A DNA stretch of 64,000 nt from Enterobacter ludwigii (GTDB taxonomy: Bacteria; Pseudomonadota; Gammaproteobacteria; Enterobacterales; Enterobacteriaceae), in NCBI GenBank assembly GCA_023023105.1, contig CP083824.1:2418001-2482000 (forward strand), written 5' to 3'. Made by a program: the position numbers and the translations under genes. Below the pieces are notes generated by a model. The model ran no database searches, was not told the DNA's origin, and saw only the letters and a list, made by a program, of their open reading frames with translations. Below, piece by piece: positions 27,543 to 37,527 of this stretch (position 1 is the first letter of the stretch; each line of letters opens with the position of its first letter).

Positions 27543-28883
27543 GTGGCAAAAACTCTTTTACGCAGCGGTAATCTGGATGATTTTCAGGCCGTTGGCGGCG
27601 GCGGACAAGCCGTTTTTGAATCAGCGTTACAAATCCGGGAAGCGCTCCGGTTGCGCAAACAACAGGCCATTGTCGACTGTCTGGCCATTCCACAGGTCAA
27701 CGATAGCGGTGACCGTGTAGACTGGTATTCCCCGATAGAGGGGAGTGTTACCAGTTGGAAAGCGGCCGATGAAGACGACCGTTTTCGCGCCCTGCGCTAT
27801 CTGGAAAATACGCTTGCCAGCGTCGAGTCGTTGAGTAAGAAGTGCCTCCAGTCACCTAAAACAGCACAACAGCTTTTTGGTTCACTGCTGTCAAAAGCGT
27901 TCCAGTTTCCGGGCGAAAACTTTCTCTTTCTGGTCGAAGGGAAACCGGTCATTAGCTTCTGGGGCTTTGTAAACCTGAACGAAAATGCACGCGACGATGT
28001 TCTCGACTGCCTGCGTGAATCACTGATCCCTGAGCCAGCCCCCGTTGTGATTGAAGATCCTGAACCGGAACCTGAGCCGGAACCGATCATCACCTTCGAA
28101 CAAGCAGACGAGCCACTGATTGCACCGTCAACGGTGGTGCGCATTACGCCGGAGGATCTGTATGAGCCAGAACCTGCTCCAGTCGCGACACAACCACAAC
28201 CTGCTCAGGAACCCACCCCGACAACCGTTGTGAAAAAGCGTCGTATCCCGCTGTGGACGCTACCCGTTGCCGCCGTGATCGTTGCCGCCATTGCCGCACC
28301 GCAGCTGTGGCCAAAACAGTCCCCTTCCGCGCAGCCTGCACCTATGCCAGAGCCTGTAGAAATTGCGCCGAAACCGATCAAAGCAGTTGAACCACTGGCG
28401 ATGAAATTACCGTTGCATCAGGCTGAGGTAGTGGCAAGCAAAGAAAAAGAACCTGCTCCTGCTCCAGCGCCCGCCCCGGTCGTTATCGTCGCGATTCCGA
28501 AAGATGCGATGGTTATGGAAGGTCAGCAAGTGAAAGCGGGATCGACGCGCTTCCTCAACGGGACCTGGCGCGCCATCCTCGATGTGAAAGATCCGGTGAC
28601 CGGTAAGCCACCGTCACTGCGCTACCAGATCCAGAACAATAAAGGTTTCGCCCGTGTAGTACATGGTGACAACATTGTCTGCCGCGCAGAGATCTTCTCC
28701 GGGCTTCACAGCAATGGTGAACTGATGATTAAGAGTCGCGGTAACGCCCGCTGCACCGACGGTTCACGCTACCCGATGCCGGAGGTTTCCTGTAAAGCAG
28801 GCACCAGCGATATCGCAGAATGTCGTGCTCACTATGATGCAAACACCGTCGTCCCACTGACGTTCAAGAAAGCAGGTGCCTGA
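27543..28883 (+). CDS. srfA: SrfA-family protein (single-pass membrane component of srfABC)
   Basis: Protein of 446 residues matching Salmonella SrfA. The start is GTG at 27543 with GGGA upstream; an ATG at 27530 is out of frame. The N-terminal domain (1-160) is soluble and begins LLRSGNLDDFQAVGGGGQAVFESA. A proline/glutamate-rich linker (about 160-230, with EPEPEPEP) precedes one transmembrane helix (PLWTLPVAAVIVAAIAAPQL, about 235-255). A second Ala-Pro linker leads to a C-terminal domain (about 320-446) with four cysteines, probably periplasmic. The next gene starts 4 bases after the stop. The name comes from SsrB-regulated factors; the function is unknown. Confidence 0.9.
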   Translation: MAKTLLRSGNLDDFQAVGGGGQAVFESALQIREALRLRKQQAIVDCLAIPQVNDSGDRVDWYSPIEGSVTSWKAADEDDRFRALRYLENTLASVESLSKKCLQSPKTAQQLFGSLLSKAFQFPGENFLFLVEGKPVISFWGFVNLNENARDDVLDCLRESLIPEPAPVVIEDPEPEPEPEPIITFEQADEPLIAPSTVVRITPEDLYEPEPAPVATQPQPAQEPTPTTVVKKRRIPLWTLPVAAVIVAAIAAPQLWPKQSPSAQPAPMPEPVEIAPKPIKAVEPLAMKLPLHQAEVVASKEKEPAPAPAPAPVVIVAIPKDAMVMEGQQVKAGSTRFLNGTWRAILDVKDPVTGKPPSLRYQIQNNKGFARVVHGDNIVCRAEIFSGLHSNGELMIKSRGNARCTDGSRYPMPEVSCKAGTSDIAECRAHYDANTVVPLTFKKAGA

Positions 28884-28887
28884 TCCT

Positions 28888-31869
28888 ATGCTGGTAAATC
28901 TTTGCGACTATAAACAAAGCGTCACGCTTATCGCTAACAGCGGCGTGCAGTTCCTTGATTTCGGTCTGACGCCGCAGGACACCGCCAGCAACGGGCGCTT
29001 CGTACGTAAAACCGCGAACGGCCCGCTTCTGCGTCTCGATTTCGACCTGGTGAACGGGCGTTATACTCTGCCCGGGTTGAACGGCGGGCAGCCTGAAGTG
29101 GTGAAACCGGAAACCACCATTGCGCTACATCAGTCGCTGGCGGTCCTTGATGGTGTCTGGCTTCCTGTTCCGTTCCTGCGCTTTAACCCGCCACGGACCT
29201 TTGTTGACGGCCCGGATAACTGGGCTCGCGTTCAGGTTCGCAAGCTTGATAAACCCGACACGGCAGGCAATACGCACCGCGTGACCCTCGCGCTTGACAG
29301 CCAGATTGCCGAACATGCCACGTCCGCGCTGTCCCCGGTCGAAAACGACATTCTGAACGGAACCCGTTTCGCTCTGGCCTGGCGGGATAACGAAGTGGAA
29401 AGTTTCCTCGACCAGACCTGGATTGACGGCTGGCTGCGTGAGGCATTTACCCAGTATGCCGACGGTGTTGAAAACCGCTCTGAACGTGATCTGCAACAGG
29501 CGATGCGTAGTTTTGAATATCAGGCACACTGGCTCAACCTTCTGACCATGCTCGGTGAGCAGCTTACCGTGCCGGAAGTGAAATTTGTCACTCATACGCT
29601 CAGTACCCCTGCCATTCCGGTCGACCTGATCCTCGATGTGGGCAATACCCATACCTGCGGCGTGATTATTGAAGACCACGGGGATGCGAACGATGGTCTG
29701 CGCCAGACTGCCGAGCTGCAGGTACGTTCGTTGAGCGAGCCACAATTCCTCAATGAACCCTTGTTCACCAGCCGTCTGGAGTTCTCAGAAGCGCGTTTTG
29801 GCAAGCAGCACTTCTCGGTTGAAAGCGGTCGCGAAGATGCCTTTGTCTGGCCGTCGATTGTCCGCGTCGGCGATGAAGCACGGAAACTGGCTACCCAGCG
29901 CCTGGGAACCGAAGGTAACAGCGGCATCTCCAGCCCGCGTCGCTACCTCTGGGATGAAACACCGGTGGTTCAGGACTGGCGATTTAGCCAGATGAACAGC
30001 AAAACCCAGCGTGAACCTCTGGCTACCGCGTTTCCGCTGATGAACCTGATGAACGATGACGGTGAGCCGCTCTTTACGCTGCCGCAGGACGAGCGACTGC
30101 CAGTCTTCTCGCCGCAGTACAGCCGTAGCACGCTGATGACACACATGTTGTGCGAGCTGCTGGCACAGGCTCTGGGTCAGATCAATAGCGTCGCCACGCG
30201 CTTGCGTCTGGGCTTCCCGGCATCTCCGCGCCAGTTACGAACCCTGATCCTGACCCTGCCGTCGGCCATGCCAAAGCAGGAGCGGGAGATTTTCCGTCGC
30301 CGCATGTTCGAAGCGATCGCCATTGTCTGGAAAGCAATGGGATGGCACCCGCAGGATGAAGATTTCGCCACCCGCAAACAGCAGGAAAAAAGTGTGGTGC
30401 CGGTTCCTGAAATCCAGATGGAGTGGGATGAAGCCAGCTGCGGTCAACTGGTCTGGTTGTATAACGAAGCCATTTCTCGTTTTGGCGGCCAGACTGAGGC
30501 GTTCTTTGCCTCCCTCGCCCGCCCGGATCGTGAACCTGAGCCCGGCGTTCAGCCGGGGCGTTCACTGCGCGTCGCGTCCATCGACATTGGTGGCGGCACA
30601 ACGGATATGGCGATCACCCATTATCAGCTTGATGATGGCTCGGGTAACAACGTTAAAATCACGCCGCAACTGCTGTTCCGTGAAGGGTTTAAAGTCGCGG
30701 GCGACGATACCCTGCTTGATGTGATTCAGCGCTATGTACTGCCCGCCCTGCAAACGCAACTGCAGAAATCGGGTATTGCGGACGCCTCGCTGCTGATGGC
30801 TTCGCTCTTCGGTGACTCCGGCCGAATTGACACCCAGGCAGTATTGCGCCAGCAAACGGCGCTTCAGCTCTTTATGCCGATTGGCCATGCCATTCTTGCC
30901 GCGTGGGAATCGAGCGATATTGACGATCCGCTGGCTGGCCTGCATGCCACCTTTGGCGATCTCCTGCCGCAGAAACCGACCCGCAACGTGATGAATTATC
31001 TGCAACAGGCGATCGATCATGCCCTGCCTGCGGGTTCTGAAACGTTCGATCTGTTCACCGTTCCGCTGCACGTAAATTTCCGTGAGATGCAGGATGCAAT
31101 GCTGGCTGGTCAGTTTACGCTGGCTTCGCCGCTCCATGCAGTATGTGAGGCGATTTCCCATTACAGCTGCGATATTTTGCTGATCACCGGGCGTCCTGGC
31201 TGCCTGCCTGGCGTTCAGGCACTGATTCGTCACCTGCAGCCGGTTCCGGTCAATCGCATCGTCTGGCTGGATAAGTATCAGGTTCATGAGTGGTATCCGT
31301 TCAGCCAACAGGGCCGCATTGGCAACCCCAAATCAACAGCCGCCGTGGGTGCGATGCTTTGCAGCCTGGCGCTTGATCTGCGTCTGCCGCGCTTTAACTT
31401 TAAGGCAGCAGATATTGGTGCGTATTCAACCGTGCGGTATCTGGGTGTGCTGGATAATACGGTCAACACCCTGCGCGAAGAGAACGTCTGGTATCAGGAT
31501 ATCGATCTCGATAAACCCGGTGCGAAACTCGACGCGCGTCTGCACTTCCCGCTGCGCGGTAACGTCACCCTCGGCTTCCGCCAGCTGGCAAACGCACGCT
31601 GGCCGGCCACACCGCTCTATACACTTAGCATCAACTCGGCTGAACTGGCCAAAGCGATTGCGGGTGATGGCGTGCTGAACGTGCGGCTTAAACTCTGCGG
31701 TGGCAGCAAGCAGGAAGGCCCGGAGTCCTTCGAACTGAGCGATGCCTGGCTCCAGGACGGCACCCCGGTCGCCCCTGACGCGTTAACCTTCAAACTGAAT
31801 ACTCTGGCCGATCGCCGTCATAGCGGTAGCCACTACTGGATCGACAGCGGGAGCGTATACCTGAAATGA
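28888..31869 (+). CDS. srfB: SrfB, actin/Hsp70-fold ATPase-like protein
   Basis: Large cytoplasmic protein of 993 residues (PF07520). Two phosphate-binding signatures of the actin/Hsp70/sugar-kinase fold are visible: LILDVGNTHTCGVII near residue 248 and ASIDIGGGTTDMAITHY near residue 565. A third block, LLITGRPGCLPGVQALI near residue 765, is in the place of the adenosine motif. The ATG at 28888 has AGGTG 9 bases upstream; a GTG four codons earlier inside srfA is possible. It overlaps srfC by 4 bases. No transmembrane segment is seen. The family is annotated as a virulence factor without a known mechanism. Confidence 0.92.
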   Translation: MLVNLCDYKQSVTLIANSGVQFLDFGLTPQDTASNGRFVRKTANGPLLRLDFDLVNGRYTLPGLNGGQPEVVKPETTIALHQSLAVLDGVWLPVPFLRFNPPRTFVDGPDNWARVQVRKLDKPDTAGNTHRVTLALDSQIAEHATSALSPVENDILNGTRFALAWRDNEVESFLDQTWIDGWLREAFTQYADGVENRSERDLQQAMRSFEYQAHWLNLLTMLGEQLTVPEVKFVTHTLSTPAIPVDLILDVGNTHTCGVIIEDHGDANDGLRQTAELQVRSLSEPQFLNEPLFTSRLEFSEARFGKQHFSVESGREDAFVWPSIVRVGDEARKLATQRLGTEGNSGISSPRRYLWDETPVVQDWRFSQMNSKTQREPLATAFPLMNLMNDDGEPLFTLPQDERLPVFSPQYSRSTLMTHMLCELLAQALGQINSVATRLRLGFPASPRQLRTLILTLPSAMPKQEREIFRRRMFEAIAIVWKAMGWHPQDEDFATRKQQEKSVVPVPEIQMEWDEASCGQLVWLYNEAISRFGGQTEAFFASLARPDREPEPGVQPGRSLRVASIDIGGGTTDMAITHYQLDDGSGNNVKITPQLLFREGFKVAGDDTLLDVIQRYVLPALQTQLQKSGIADASLLMASLFGDSGRIDTQAVLRQQTALQLFMPIGHAILAAWESSDIDDPLAGLHATFGDLLPQKPTRNVMNYLQQAIDHALPAGSETFDLFTVPLHVNFREMQDAMLAGQFTLASPLHAVCEAISHYSCDILLITGRPGCLPGVQALIRHLQPVPVNRIVWLDKYQVHEWYPFSQQGRIGNPKSTAAVGAMLCSLALDLRLPRFNFKAADIGAYSTVRYLGVLDNTVNTLREENVWYQDIDLDKPGAKLDARLHFPLRGNVTLGFRQLANARWPATPLYTLSINSAELAKAIAGDGVLNVRLKLCGGSKQEGPESFELSDAWLQDGTPVAPDALTFKLNTLADRRHSGSHYWIDSGSVYLK

Positions 31870-34043
31870 CAGTGACGACGACCACCACTCAGGCTCTAAT
31901 CGGGTGGATTAATGAGACGCGCCTGAACGCCCCGGTGCTGGATAACGATGCCGACGCCCTGCTTGCTCGCATCAACGCGGTGCAGGCGCGGGAACAAGCC
32001 ATTGAACATGCCCTGACTCGCCAGAGCAGCATTGGGCTTTACGGTCATTCTCAGAGTGCAAAAGCGCACCTGCTTTTGTCTCTGTGCGGTAGCGGCAACG
32101 GACGCCTGAACGTGACACCAGGCCAGCGCACCTTTGACTATTTTTCCCATATCAATCCGGGACATGCCCTGACAAACATGGCCGTCCGCTTCACCCGGGG
32201 ACATGCAGACGTCATTGATGAGGCGTTTCCTCTGCGTCTGAGTCTGATCACCGAGGCCGAACTGGTACAGCTGTTTATTGCCCGCACGACGCAGCACCCG
32301 CAGATGCGCGCCGTGGATAAAGCCGTCATTGAGACGCGCCTGGAAAAATGGCGCGGTCTGCGTCAGCCGCAGGGCGTGCCTGGCATCACGTCTCAGGAAG
32401 TCGGGGCAATTGCCCGCTTCTGGCAGAACACGGTACCCGCCGCAAAACAGCAAATTGATGATGCCCTGTGGCACCAGTTTGCCCAACTGGTCCCCTCCCT
32501 TGATCTCAGCACGCGAGCCAGCGTCTGGTCACTGTTGTGGGGTGAGCAACAGGAGTTGACCCAGCAGTGGTTAAAACTCGCCCATGTGCTGCATCAGACC
32601 AGCCATGCCAGCGAACTTGCCGCGCCGCTTAGCCTGCTGGTGGATAGCTTCGGCCTGCCCGGTGAAGGGTTCCTGACGCACGACGGCACGTTAACCCTTC
32701 AGGAAGCGCAGGAGACGCTGCTTCATCCACTGAATAACGGTGAGATGCTCAATGCCATCAGCATCCCCGTCGATGTGCTTGCCTTCCTGACCCGCGAGCT
32801 GGTGTTACCGGTTGAGAACAGTGCCCTGGATAATGTCGATATTATTGATATTCCGGTATTTGAAGAAAATAATGCCGATCCGTTACACCAGGCTAAATCA
32901 CAGTGGCTGCTTGAGCACTACCGTCAACAGCTACAGCCAGATGTTCTGGTTATTTGCAATGCGACCGCACAGCACGAGCAAACGGCCAAAAAAGCAAAAG
33001 TGTTAATGAACTGGGTTAAAGAGACACAGCCTGCTGAAGAATCGGCCCTGCCGGGTCTGGTGTGGGCAATCACCCCTCATGACGCTCGTTTTACCACCCG
33101 GCAGAATCTCGATGAAGCCGTGCAGCATCTGCTCGGTAAACCGGGTTTGCGCTGGGGCACCCTCCAGGCACTGGACAGCAACAGCATGCAGCGCGTGATC
33201 GAGTGGTTGTCTCAGGCTACATTACCTGCCCAGCGGCAGAAGCGTCTTAATACGCTGAAAAACTTACTGCGGCAGGAGCTTTCGTCTCTGATGCAAAGCT
33301 ATCTGGCGCCACTGGTTGAGGCCCCCGGAGCCAGACGAACCCGTGCAGAAAGTATGGTGCGAACCCTTCAGGGCTGCGCCGCCCGCCACGGTGAACTGCT
33401 GGAGGGTCTTCTGCCGCCGCTTAAAGCCTTTGAAACCCTGCTGGCCGTTCAGCAACCCCGTGAGGAGCAAGTTAACGGGTTGTTTACGGATTCCATTGAC
33501 CTGTTTGCCGATAACGCACAGGAAAGTACCGGCATGTTCCAGACCAAAGACAAAGCGCGTCTGGCACACCGAGTGTGGATAAATCATCTGCGTCAATGGA
33601 GCCGCAATGATGCCACGGCAGCCCGTCTTGGACTGGAGCCCGGGGTGTTGCAGCAAATCGCAGATGTTCTGGTGGTAACCAGCTACCGGCTTAACCTGCC
33701 TCAGCAACTTCAGCGCATTGTTGAAACGGATAAAAGTAGCGCCGCACAGCTGCATGCTGTGATGGGTAACTTTGTTGGCTGGTTGGGTTACGACCAGACA
33801 CCTGTTACAGCACGTCCGGCAAGCCGCATCCGTAAGGGTAATGCCATCTTTGTCACACCGGTGGTGAGTAGCGCGGAACCTCGTCTTACCCGACTGGGGG
33901 AACAGCCCGTACATGCGGCTACCGCGTATGTTTACGACTGGCTGGTTGCGCTCTATAGCCGGGCGATAGAGAACATTGATTACCAGCATCCGCATGATGT
34001 TCAGCCCGCCTCTCGTCAGGCGCTGCAGGCATTATTGCGCTGA
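31866..34043 (+). CDS. srfC: SrfC, putative virulence effector with dynamin-like remnants
   Basis: Cytoplasmic protein of 725 residues (PF10139, Virul_Fac). Near residue 55, IGLYGHSQSAKAHLLLSLCG occupies the position of a P-loop but lacks the canonical Gly-Lys-Ser/Thr (GHSQSAKA). VDIIDIPVFEE near residue 321 resembles the dynamin DxPG switch without its glycine. The remaining C-terminal part is long, helical and Gln/Leu-rich (about 440-725). It is translationally coupled to srfB through ATGA. It is probably a degenerate dynamin-type protein working with SrfB; this is inference. Confidence 0.9.
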   Translation: MTVTTTTTQALIGWINETRLNAPVLDNDADALLARINAVQAREQAIEHALTRQSSIGLYGHSQSAKAHLLLSLCGSGNGRLNVTPGQRTFDYFSHINPGHALTNMAVRFTRGHADVIDEAFPLRLSLITEAELVQLFIARTTQHPQMRAVDKAVIETRLEKWRGLRQPQGVPGITSQEVGAIARFWQNTVPAAKQQIDDALWHQFAQLVPSLDLSTRASVWSLLWGEQQELTQQWLKLAHVLHQTSHASELAAPLSLLVDSFGLPGEGFLTHDGTLTLQEAQETLLHPLNNGEMLNAISIPVDVLAFLTRELVLPVENSALDNVDIIDIPVFEENNADPLHQAKSQWLLEHYRQQLQPDVLVICNATAQHEQTAKKAKVLMNWVKETQPAEESALPGLVWAITPHDARFTTRQNLDEAVQHLLGKPGLRWGTLQALDSNSMQRVIEWLSQATLPAQRQKRLNTLKNLLRQELSSLMQSYLAPLVEAPGARRTRAESMVRTLQGCAARHGELLEGLLPPLKAFETLLAVQQPREEQVNGLFTDSIDLFADNAQESTGMFQTKDKARLAHRVWINHLRQWSRNDATAARLGLEPGVLQQIADVLVVTSYRLNLPQQLQRIVETDKSSAAQLHAVMGNFVGWLGYDQTPVTARPASRIRKGNAIFVTPVVSSAEPRLTRLGEQPVHAATAYVYDWLVALYSRAIENIDYQHPHDVQPASRQALQALLR

Positions 34044-34050
34044 TCTTTTT

Positions 34051-34070
34051 AGCCCGCAGCAATGCGGGCT
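34051..34070. terminator. Stem-loop between srfC and convergent hydrolase
   Basis: Perfect 8-bp stem AGCCCGCA / TGCGGGCT closing a GCAA tetraloop, 8 bases beyond the srfC stop. The T-run lies on its upstream side, so it is a weak intrinsic terminator for srfC. It may act on both converging genes. Confidence 0.55.
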
Positions 34071-34074
34071 ATTA

Positions 34075-34830
34075 TCACGCTGCCACGCACTCTGCTAATG
34101 CCTGTGCCAGCGCGGACGGGTTTTCCCAGGACATTGAATGCCCGGCTGCCGGGATGATTTTCACTTCAATGCCCTTCTGCTTCAGATTATCCACATCGTT
34201 ATCAGGCAGCGACAGCTCGCCGAAAATCAACGTCACCGGGCAGGTCAGAGACAGGAATTGTGCTTCCCACTCGGGTTCCACACCTTCCACCAGGCTTGAT
34301 GCACCCCGCCACACGGCATACGGGGCATTACTCTGCAGGCAACCCGCCCACGCCGTCGTTTCTGCGCTGAGCATGGCATCATAACCCTGTTCCAGAAACT
34401 GTTGCTCTGTTTGCGCTGCGATAGGCCGACTGAACACTCCGCCACCTGCGTGAAAATTAGGTTCTGACACCATCAACCCTCTGACGCGCGGTGCCAGCAG
34501 CCCCGCTGCTTCGATAGCAATGCTGCCACCCATGCTGTGACCATAGAGCCAGAAAGCATTCAGTTTAAGATGATCAATCAGTTCCGCCACAACGTGCGCC
34601 TGGTCGGTGGTTTTGTAGCTGTAGTGCTCAGGCTTATCGCTGTAACCGCTACCAGGCAAATCAATAAGAATGGCTCTGCGCGCGCCGAATAATGGATCAC
34701 GAACGACTCGGGGGTATTCATAGGAAGAGGCGCAACCCAACCCGTGAATGAACACGACGGGATCGTCAGCACCCGGCAAATCATGCCAGCGCACAGTGCA
34801 ACCAGCCTGGTGTGAGTAAAAACTGTTCAT
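34075..34830 (-). CDS. Alpha/beta-fold hydrolase
   Basis: Cytoplasmic hydrolase of 251 residues. FIHGLGCASSYEY near residue 28 supplies the oxyanion hole, the nucleophile elbow is GHSMGGS near residue 98, and the catalytic His is in AAGHSMSWENP near residue 231. LIDLPGSGYSDKP is also typical. The ATG at 34830 has AGGAG 6 bases upstream; a GTG two codons earlier is less likely. It stands alone between srfC (convergent) and ortT. The substrate is unknown; an esterase is the usual guess for this group. Confidence 0.88.
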   Translation of the reverse strand: MNSFYSHQAGCTVRWHDLPGADDPVVFIHGLGCASSYEYPRVVRDPLFGARRAILIDLPGSGYSDKPEHYSYKTTDQAHVVAELIDHLKLNAFWLYGHSMGGSIAIEAAGLLAPRVRGLMVSEPNFHAGGGVFSRPIAAQTEQQFLEQGYDAMLSAETTAWAGCLQSNAPYAVWRGASSLVEGVEPEWEAQFLSLTCPVTLIFGELSLPDNDVDNLKQKGIEVKIIPAAGHSMSWENPSALAQALAECVAA

Positions 34831-34916
34831 AAGCACTCCTTTTATGATGCACTGTGTATTTATACAGTCATCACATCTGGAATGCTATGTTCATCTTTTA
34901 AAACTGGAAGCGAGCT

Positions 34917-35090
34917 TCAGAAAAGCGAGACCAGCAGCGCAACGGGAAAGCTCATTGGCCAGGTAGATCCCACCAGAAAAGCACTCAGCAGGCGTATACG
35001 TTTACGGTCTTTAGAGAGGAACCAGGTAATTAATGCGCAGATGGAAGCCATGATTGCGTAAAAAACCAACATCTTTTGATACAACGTCAT
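34917..35090 (-). CDS. ortT: Orphan membrane toxin OrtT (GhoT family)
   Basis: Inner-membrane peptide of 57 residues, the same length as E. coli OrtT/YdcX and GhoT. It has two hydrophobic segments (KMLVFYAIMASICALITWFL and LLSAFLVGSTWPMSFPVALL) separated by the charged turn SKDRKRIR. The start MTLYQKMLV matches the E. coli MSLYQHMLV, so 35090 is chosen over a frame beginning at 35126. OrtT damages membrane potential when overproduced and is linked to the stringent response. No GhoS-like antitoxin gene fits in the 181 bases upstream, consistent with its orphan status. Confidence 0.92.
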   Translation of the reverse strand: MTLYQKMLVFYAIMASICALITWFLSKDRKRIRLLSAFLVGSTWPMSFPVALLVSLF

Positions 35091-35241
35091 TCTGTATACC
35101 AGAGCCGAAAAAATAACCGCACGCAATATGCGTCATATGTTGATACAGATCAAGTTTTTTCGTTACAGAATAACCACTTAAAAATTATGGCTAATAACAA
35201 TTGGGTATTTTACGCAACATTCGTGGCGAAATGAGAGTACA

Positions 35242-35263
35242 CCCGGCCGCGCAAGCGACCGGG
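35242..35263 (-). terminator. Stem-loop downstream of patD
   Basis: Stem CCCGGcCGC / GCGaCCGGG with one mismatch around GCAA, 9 bases past the patD stop. There is no U-run on either side, so it may be an mRNA-stabilising hairpin or a REP-like relic rather than a strong terminator. Confidence 0.45.
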
Positions 35264-35271
35264 CATGATGG

Positions 35272-36696
35272 TCAGTGTTTAATCATAACGTGCCGGACAA
35301 CCGTATAATCCTCAAGCCCGTAAACCGACATATCTTTTCCGTATCCGGACAATTTCATGCCGCCATGTGGCATTTCGCTCACCAGCATAAAGTGGGTGTT
35401 AACCCAGGTACATCCGTACTGCAGGCGCGCACTCAGGCGATGGGCGCGCCCCACATCTTTGGTCCAGACCGATGATGCCAGGCCATATTGCGAGTCGTTA
35501 GCCCATGCCAGCACCTGCGCTTCATCGTCAAACTCGGTCACGCTCACCACCGGACCAAACACTTCTCGCTGAACAATGGCATCTTCCTGTTTTGCACCCG
35601 CCAGCAGGGTTGGCTGGAAGTAGTAGCCCGTCCCCTCTTTTTTACTGCCTCCCGTGACAACGCGGATATGGCCGAGCGCTTTCGCCTCATCAACAGCTTT
35701 ACAGACCCGTGAAAGATGGGCGGACGAACTCAGCGGCCCAAGCTCGGTAGAGGCATCCTCCGGGGCACCCATTTTGAGGCTGGCTACTGCTGCCCCCAGT
35801 TTTTCAACAAGCCGGGCATAAATCCCCTTCTGGGCATAAATACGGCAGGCTGCCGTACAGTCTTGTCCGGCATTGTAGAAACCGAAAGTACGAACACCTT
35901 CGACAACGGCATCGAGATCGGCATCATCAAAGACGATAACCGGCGCTTTGCCCCCCAACTCCATGTGGGTGCGCTTAATCGAAGATGCGGTATGCCCGAT
36001 GATATGTTCCCCGGTGGCAATCGAACCGGTCAGTGAGACCATACGCACTTTTTCATGTCCGGTCAGCGGATCACCTACCGTTTTACCTCGACCAAACAGC
36101 ACGTTCAGAACGCCTGCCGGGAAGATATCCTTCGCCAGTTCTGCCAGTTTTAAGGCTGTCAGCGGCGTAATTTCAGAGGGTTTGATCACCACACAGTTAC
36201 CGGCCGCCAGCGCAGGTGCCAGCTTCCATGCAGCCATCATCAGCGGGTAGTTCCACGGTGCGATAGAGGCGACAACACCAATCGGGTCGCGACGGATCAT
36301 CGAGGTGTGGCCATCAAGATATTCTCCGGCGGCCAGCCCGTTCAGGCAACGCGCAGCCCCGGCAAAGAAACGAAAAACGTCGACGACGGCCGGAATCTCA
36401 TCACCCAGAACACAGTGCAGCGGCTTACCACAGTTAAGAGACTCAAGCCTGGCAAACTCTTCACCCTGCGCCTCAATGACATCAGCCAGTTTCAGCAGGC
36501 ACTCAGCACGCGTTTTAGGTGTGGTTTGCCCCCAGTCGCTGAAAGCACGATCCGCAGCCTGAACGGCCGCATCGACCTGAGCAGGCGAGGCTTCCGCAAT
36601 CTCCAGCAGTACCTCTCCGGTGGCAGGGTTATAAACCGGCTGTTTTTCTCCTTCTCCGGCAACCAGTTCACCCTTTATCAGCAGATGTTTTTGCAT
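35272..36696 (-). CDS. patD: Gamma-aminobutyraldehyde dehydrogenase PatD
   Basis: NAD-dependent aldehyde dehydrogenase of 474 residues that oxidises 4-aminobutanal to GABA in putrescine degradation. Catalytic motifs: [37 protein letters not shown] with the catalytic Glu near residue 246, and [14 protein letters not shown] with the catalytic Cys near residue 280. The sequence is nearly collinear with E. coli PatD/YdcW. It is the last gene of ydcSTUV-patD, 24 bases after ydcV. Confidence 0.97.
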   Translation of the reverse strand: MQKHLLIKGELVAGEGEKQPVYNPATGEVLLEIAEASPAQVDAAVQAADRAFSDWGQTTPKTRAECLLKLADVIEAQGEEFARLESLNCGKPLHCVLGDEIPAVVDVFRFFAGAARCLNGLAAGEYLDGHTSMIRRDPIGVVASIAPWNYPLMMAAWKLAPALAAGNCVVIKPSEITPLTALKLAELAKDIFPAGVLNVLFGRGKTVGDPLTGHEKVRMVSLTGSIATGEHIIGHTASSIKRTHMELGGKAPVIVFDDADLDAVVEGVRTFGFYNAGQDCTAACRIYAQKGIYARLVEKLGAAVASLKMGAPEDASTELGPLSSSAHLSRVCKAVDEAKALGHIRVVTGGSKKEGTGYYFQPTLLAGAKQEDAIVQREVFGPVVSVTEFDDEAQVLAWANDSQYGLASSVWTKDVGRAHRLSARLQYGCTWVNTHFMLVSEMPHGGMKLSGYGKDMSVYGLEDYTVVRHVMIKH

Positions 36697-36720
36697 AGCA
36701 TTATCCTGTTGAAATTAAAG

Positions 36721-37527
36721 TTATTTCCCGCTACCGGCAATGTTCTCGCCGTCGCGGGTTAGCCACCAGGCTCCCAGAATGGGGATGGTCGTCACCAGCA
36801 TCACCAACAGTGCAACAACGTTGGTGACCGGCACGTCGCGTGGACGCCCGAGCTGATTGAGTAACCACAGCGGTAACGTACGCTCGTGTCCCGCGGTAAA
36901 TGTTGTGACGATGATCTCGTCGAACGACAGCGCAAACGCCAGCATGCCCCCGGCCAATAGCGCTGAGCCAAGATTGGGCAGCACGACATACCGGAAGGTT
37001 TGCCAGCCGTCAGCCCCCAGATCCATCGACGCCTCAACCAGACTCCAGGAGGTACGTCTGAACCGGGCAATCACGTTGTTAAACACCACCACCACACAGA
37101 AGGTGGCGTGTCCGACCACGATGGTGAAAAATCCCGGTTCGAGGTTGATAGCCTTAAATGCTGTCAGTAGCGCCAGACCGGTGATGATCCCCGGTAGCGC
37201 AATCGGCAACATCAACAACAATGAGATCGCGTTTTTGCCGAAAAACTCACTGCGCCACAGTGCCGCTGCAGCAAGCGTGCCAAGCACGAGGGCAATTGCG
37301 GTGGATAAGGCGGCAATTTGAAGTGACAACGTCACGGATTCAATAATATCGCCGCGCCCTGCCGCCACGCTAAACCACTTCAGCGTCAACCCCTGTGGCG
37401 GGAAACTGAACGCAGCGTCTTCGGTGTTAAAGGCATAGGTCGCGATAATCAGCAGCGGGAAGTGCAGGAAGATTACCCCTCCCCATGCTGCCACTTTCAG
37501 GAACAACGGTGCGCGTTCAGAGTGCAT
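36721..37527 (-). CDS. ydcV: Putrescine/spermidine-type ABC transporter permease YdcV
   Basis: Inner-membrane permease of 268 residues with six hydrophobic segments (PotC-like). The EAA loop is visible in [20 protein letters not shown] near residue 150. The sequence agrees with E. coli YdcV. Its start overlaps the end of ydcU by 11 bases. It forms the channel with YdcU for a polyamine-type substrate; E. coli YdcSTUV has also been linked to DNA uptake and polyhydroxybutyrate through YdcS. Confidence 0.95.
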   Translation of the reverse strand: MHSERAPLFLKVAAWGGVIFLHFPLLIIATYAFNTEDAAFSFPPQGLTLKWFSVAAGRGDIIESVTLSLQIAALSTAIALVLGTLAAAALWRSEFFGKNAISLLLMLPIALPGIITGLALLTAFKAINLEPGFFTIVVGHATFCVVVVFNNVIARFRRTSWSLVEASMDLGADGWQTFRYVVLPNLGSALLAGGMLAFALSFDEIIVTTFTAGHERTLPLWLLNQLGRPRDVPVTNVVALLVMLVTTIPILGAWWLTRDGENIAGSGK

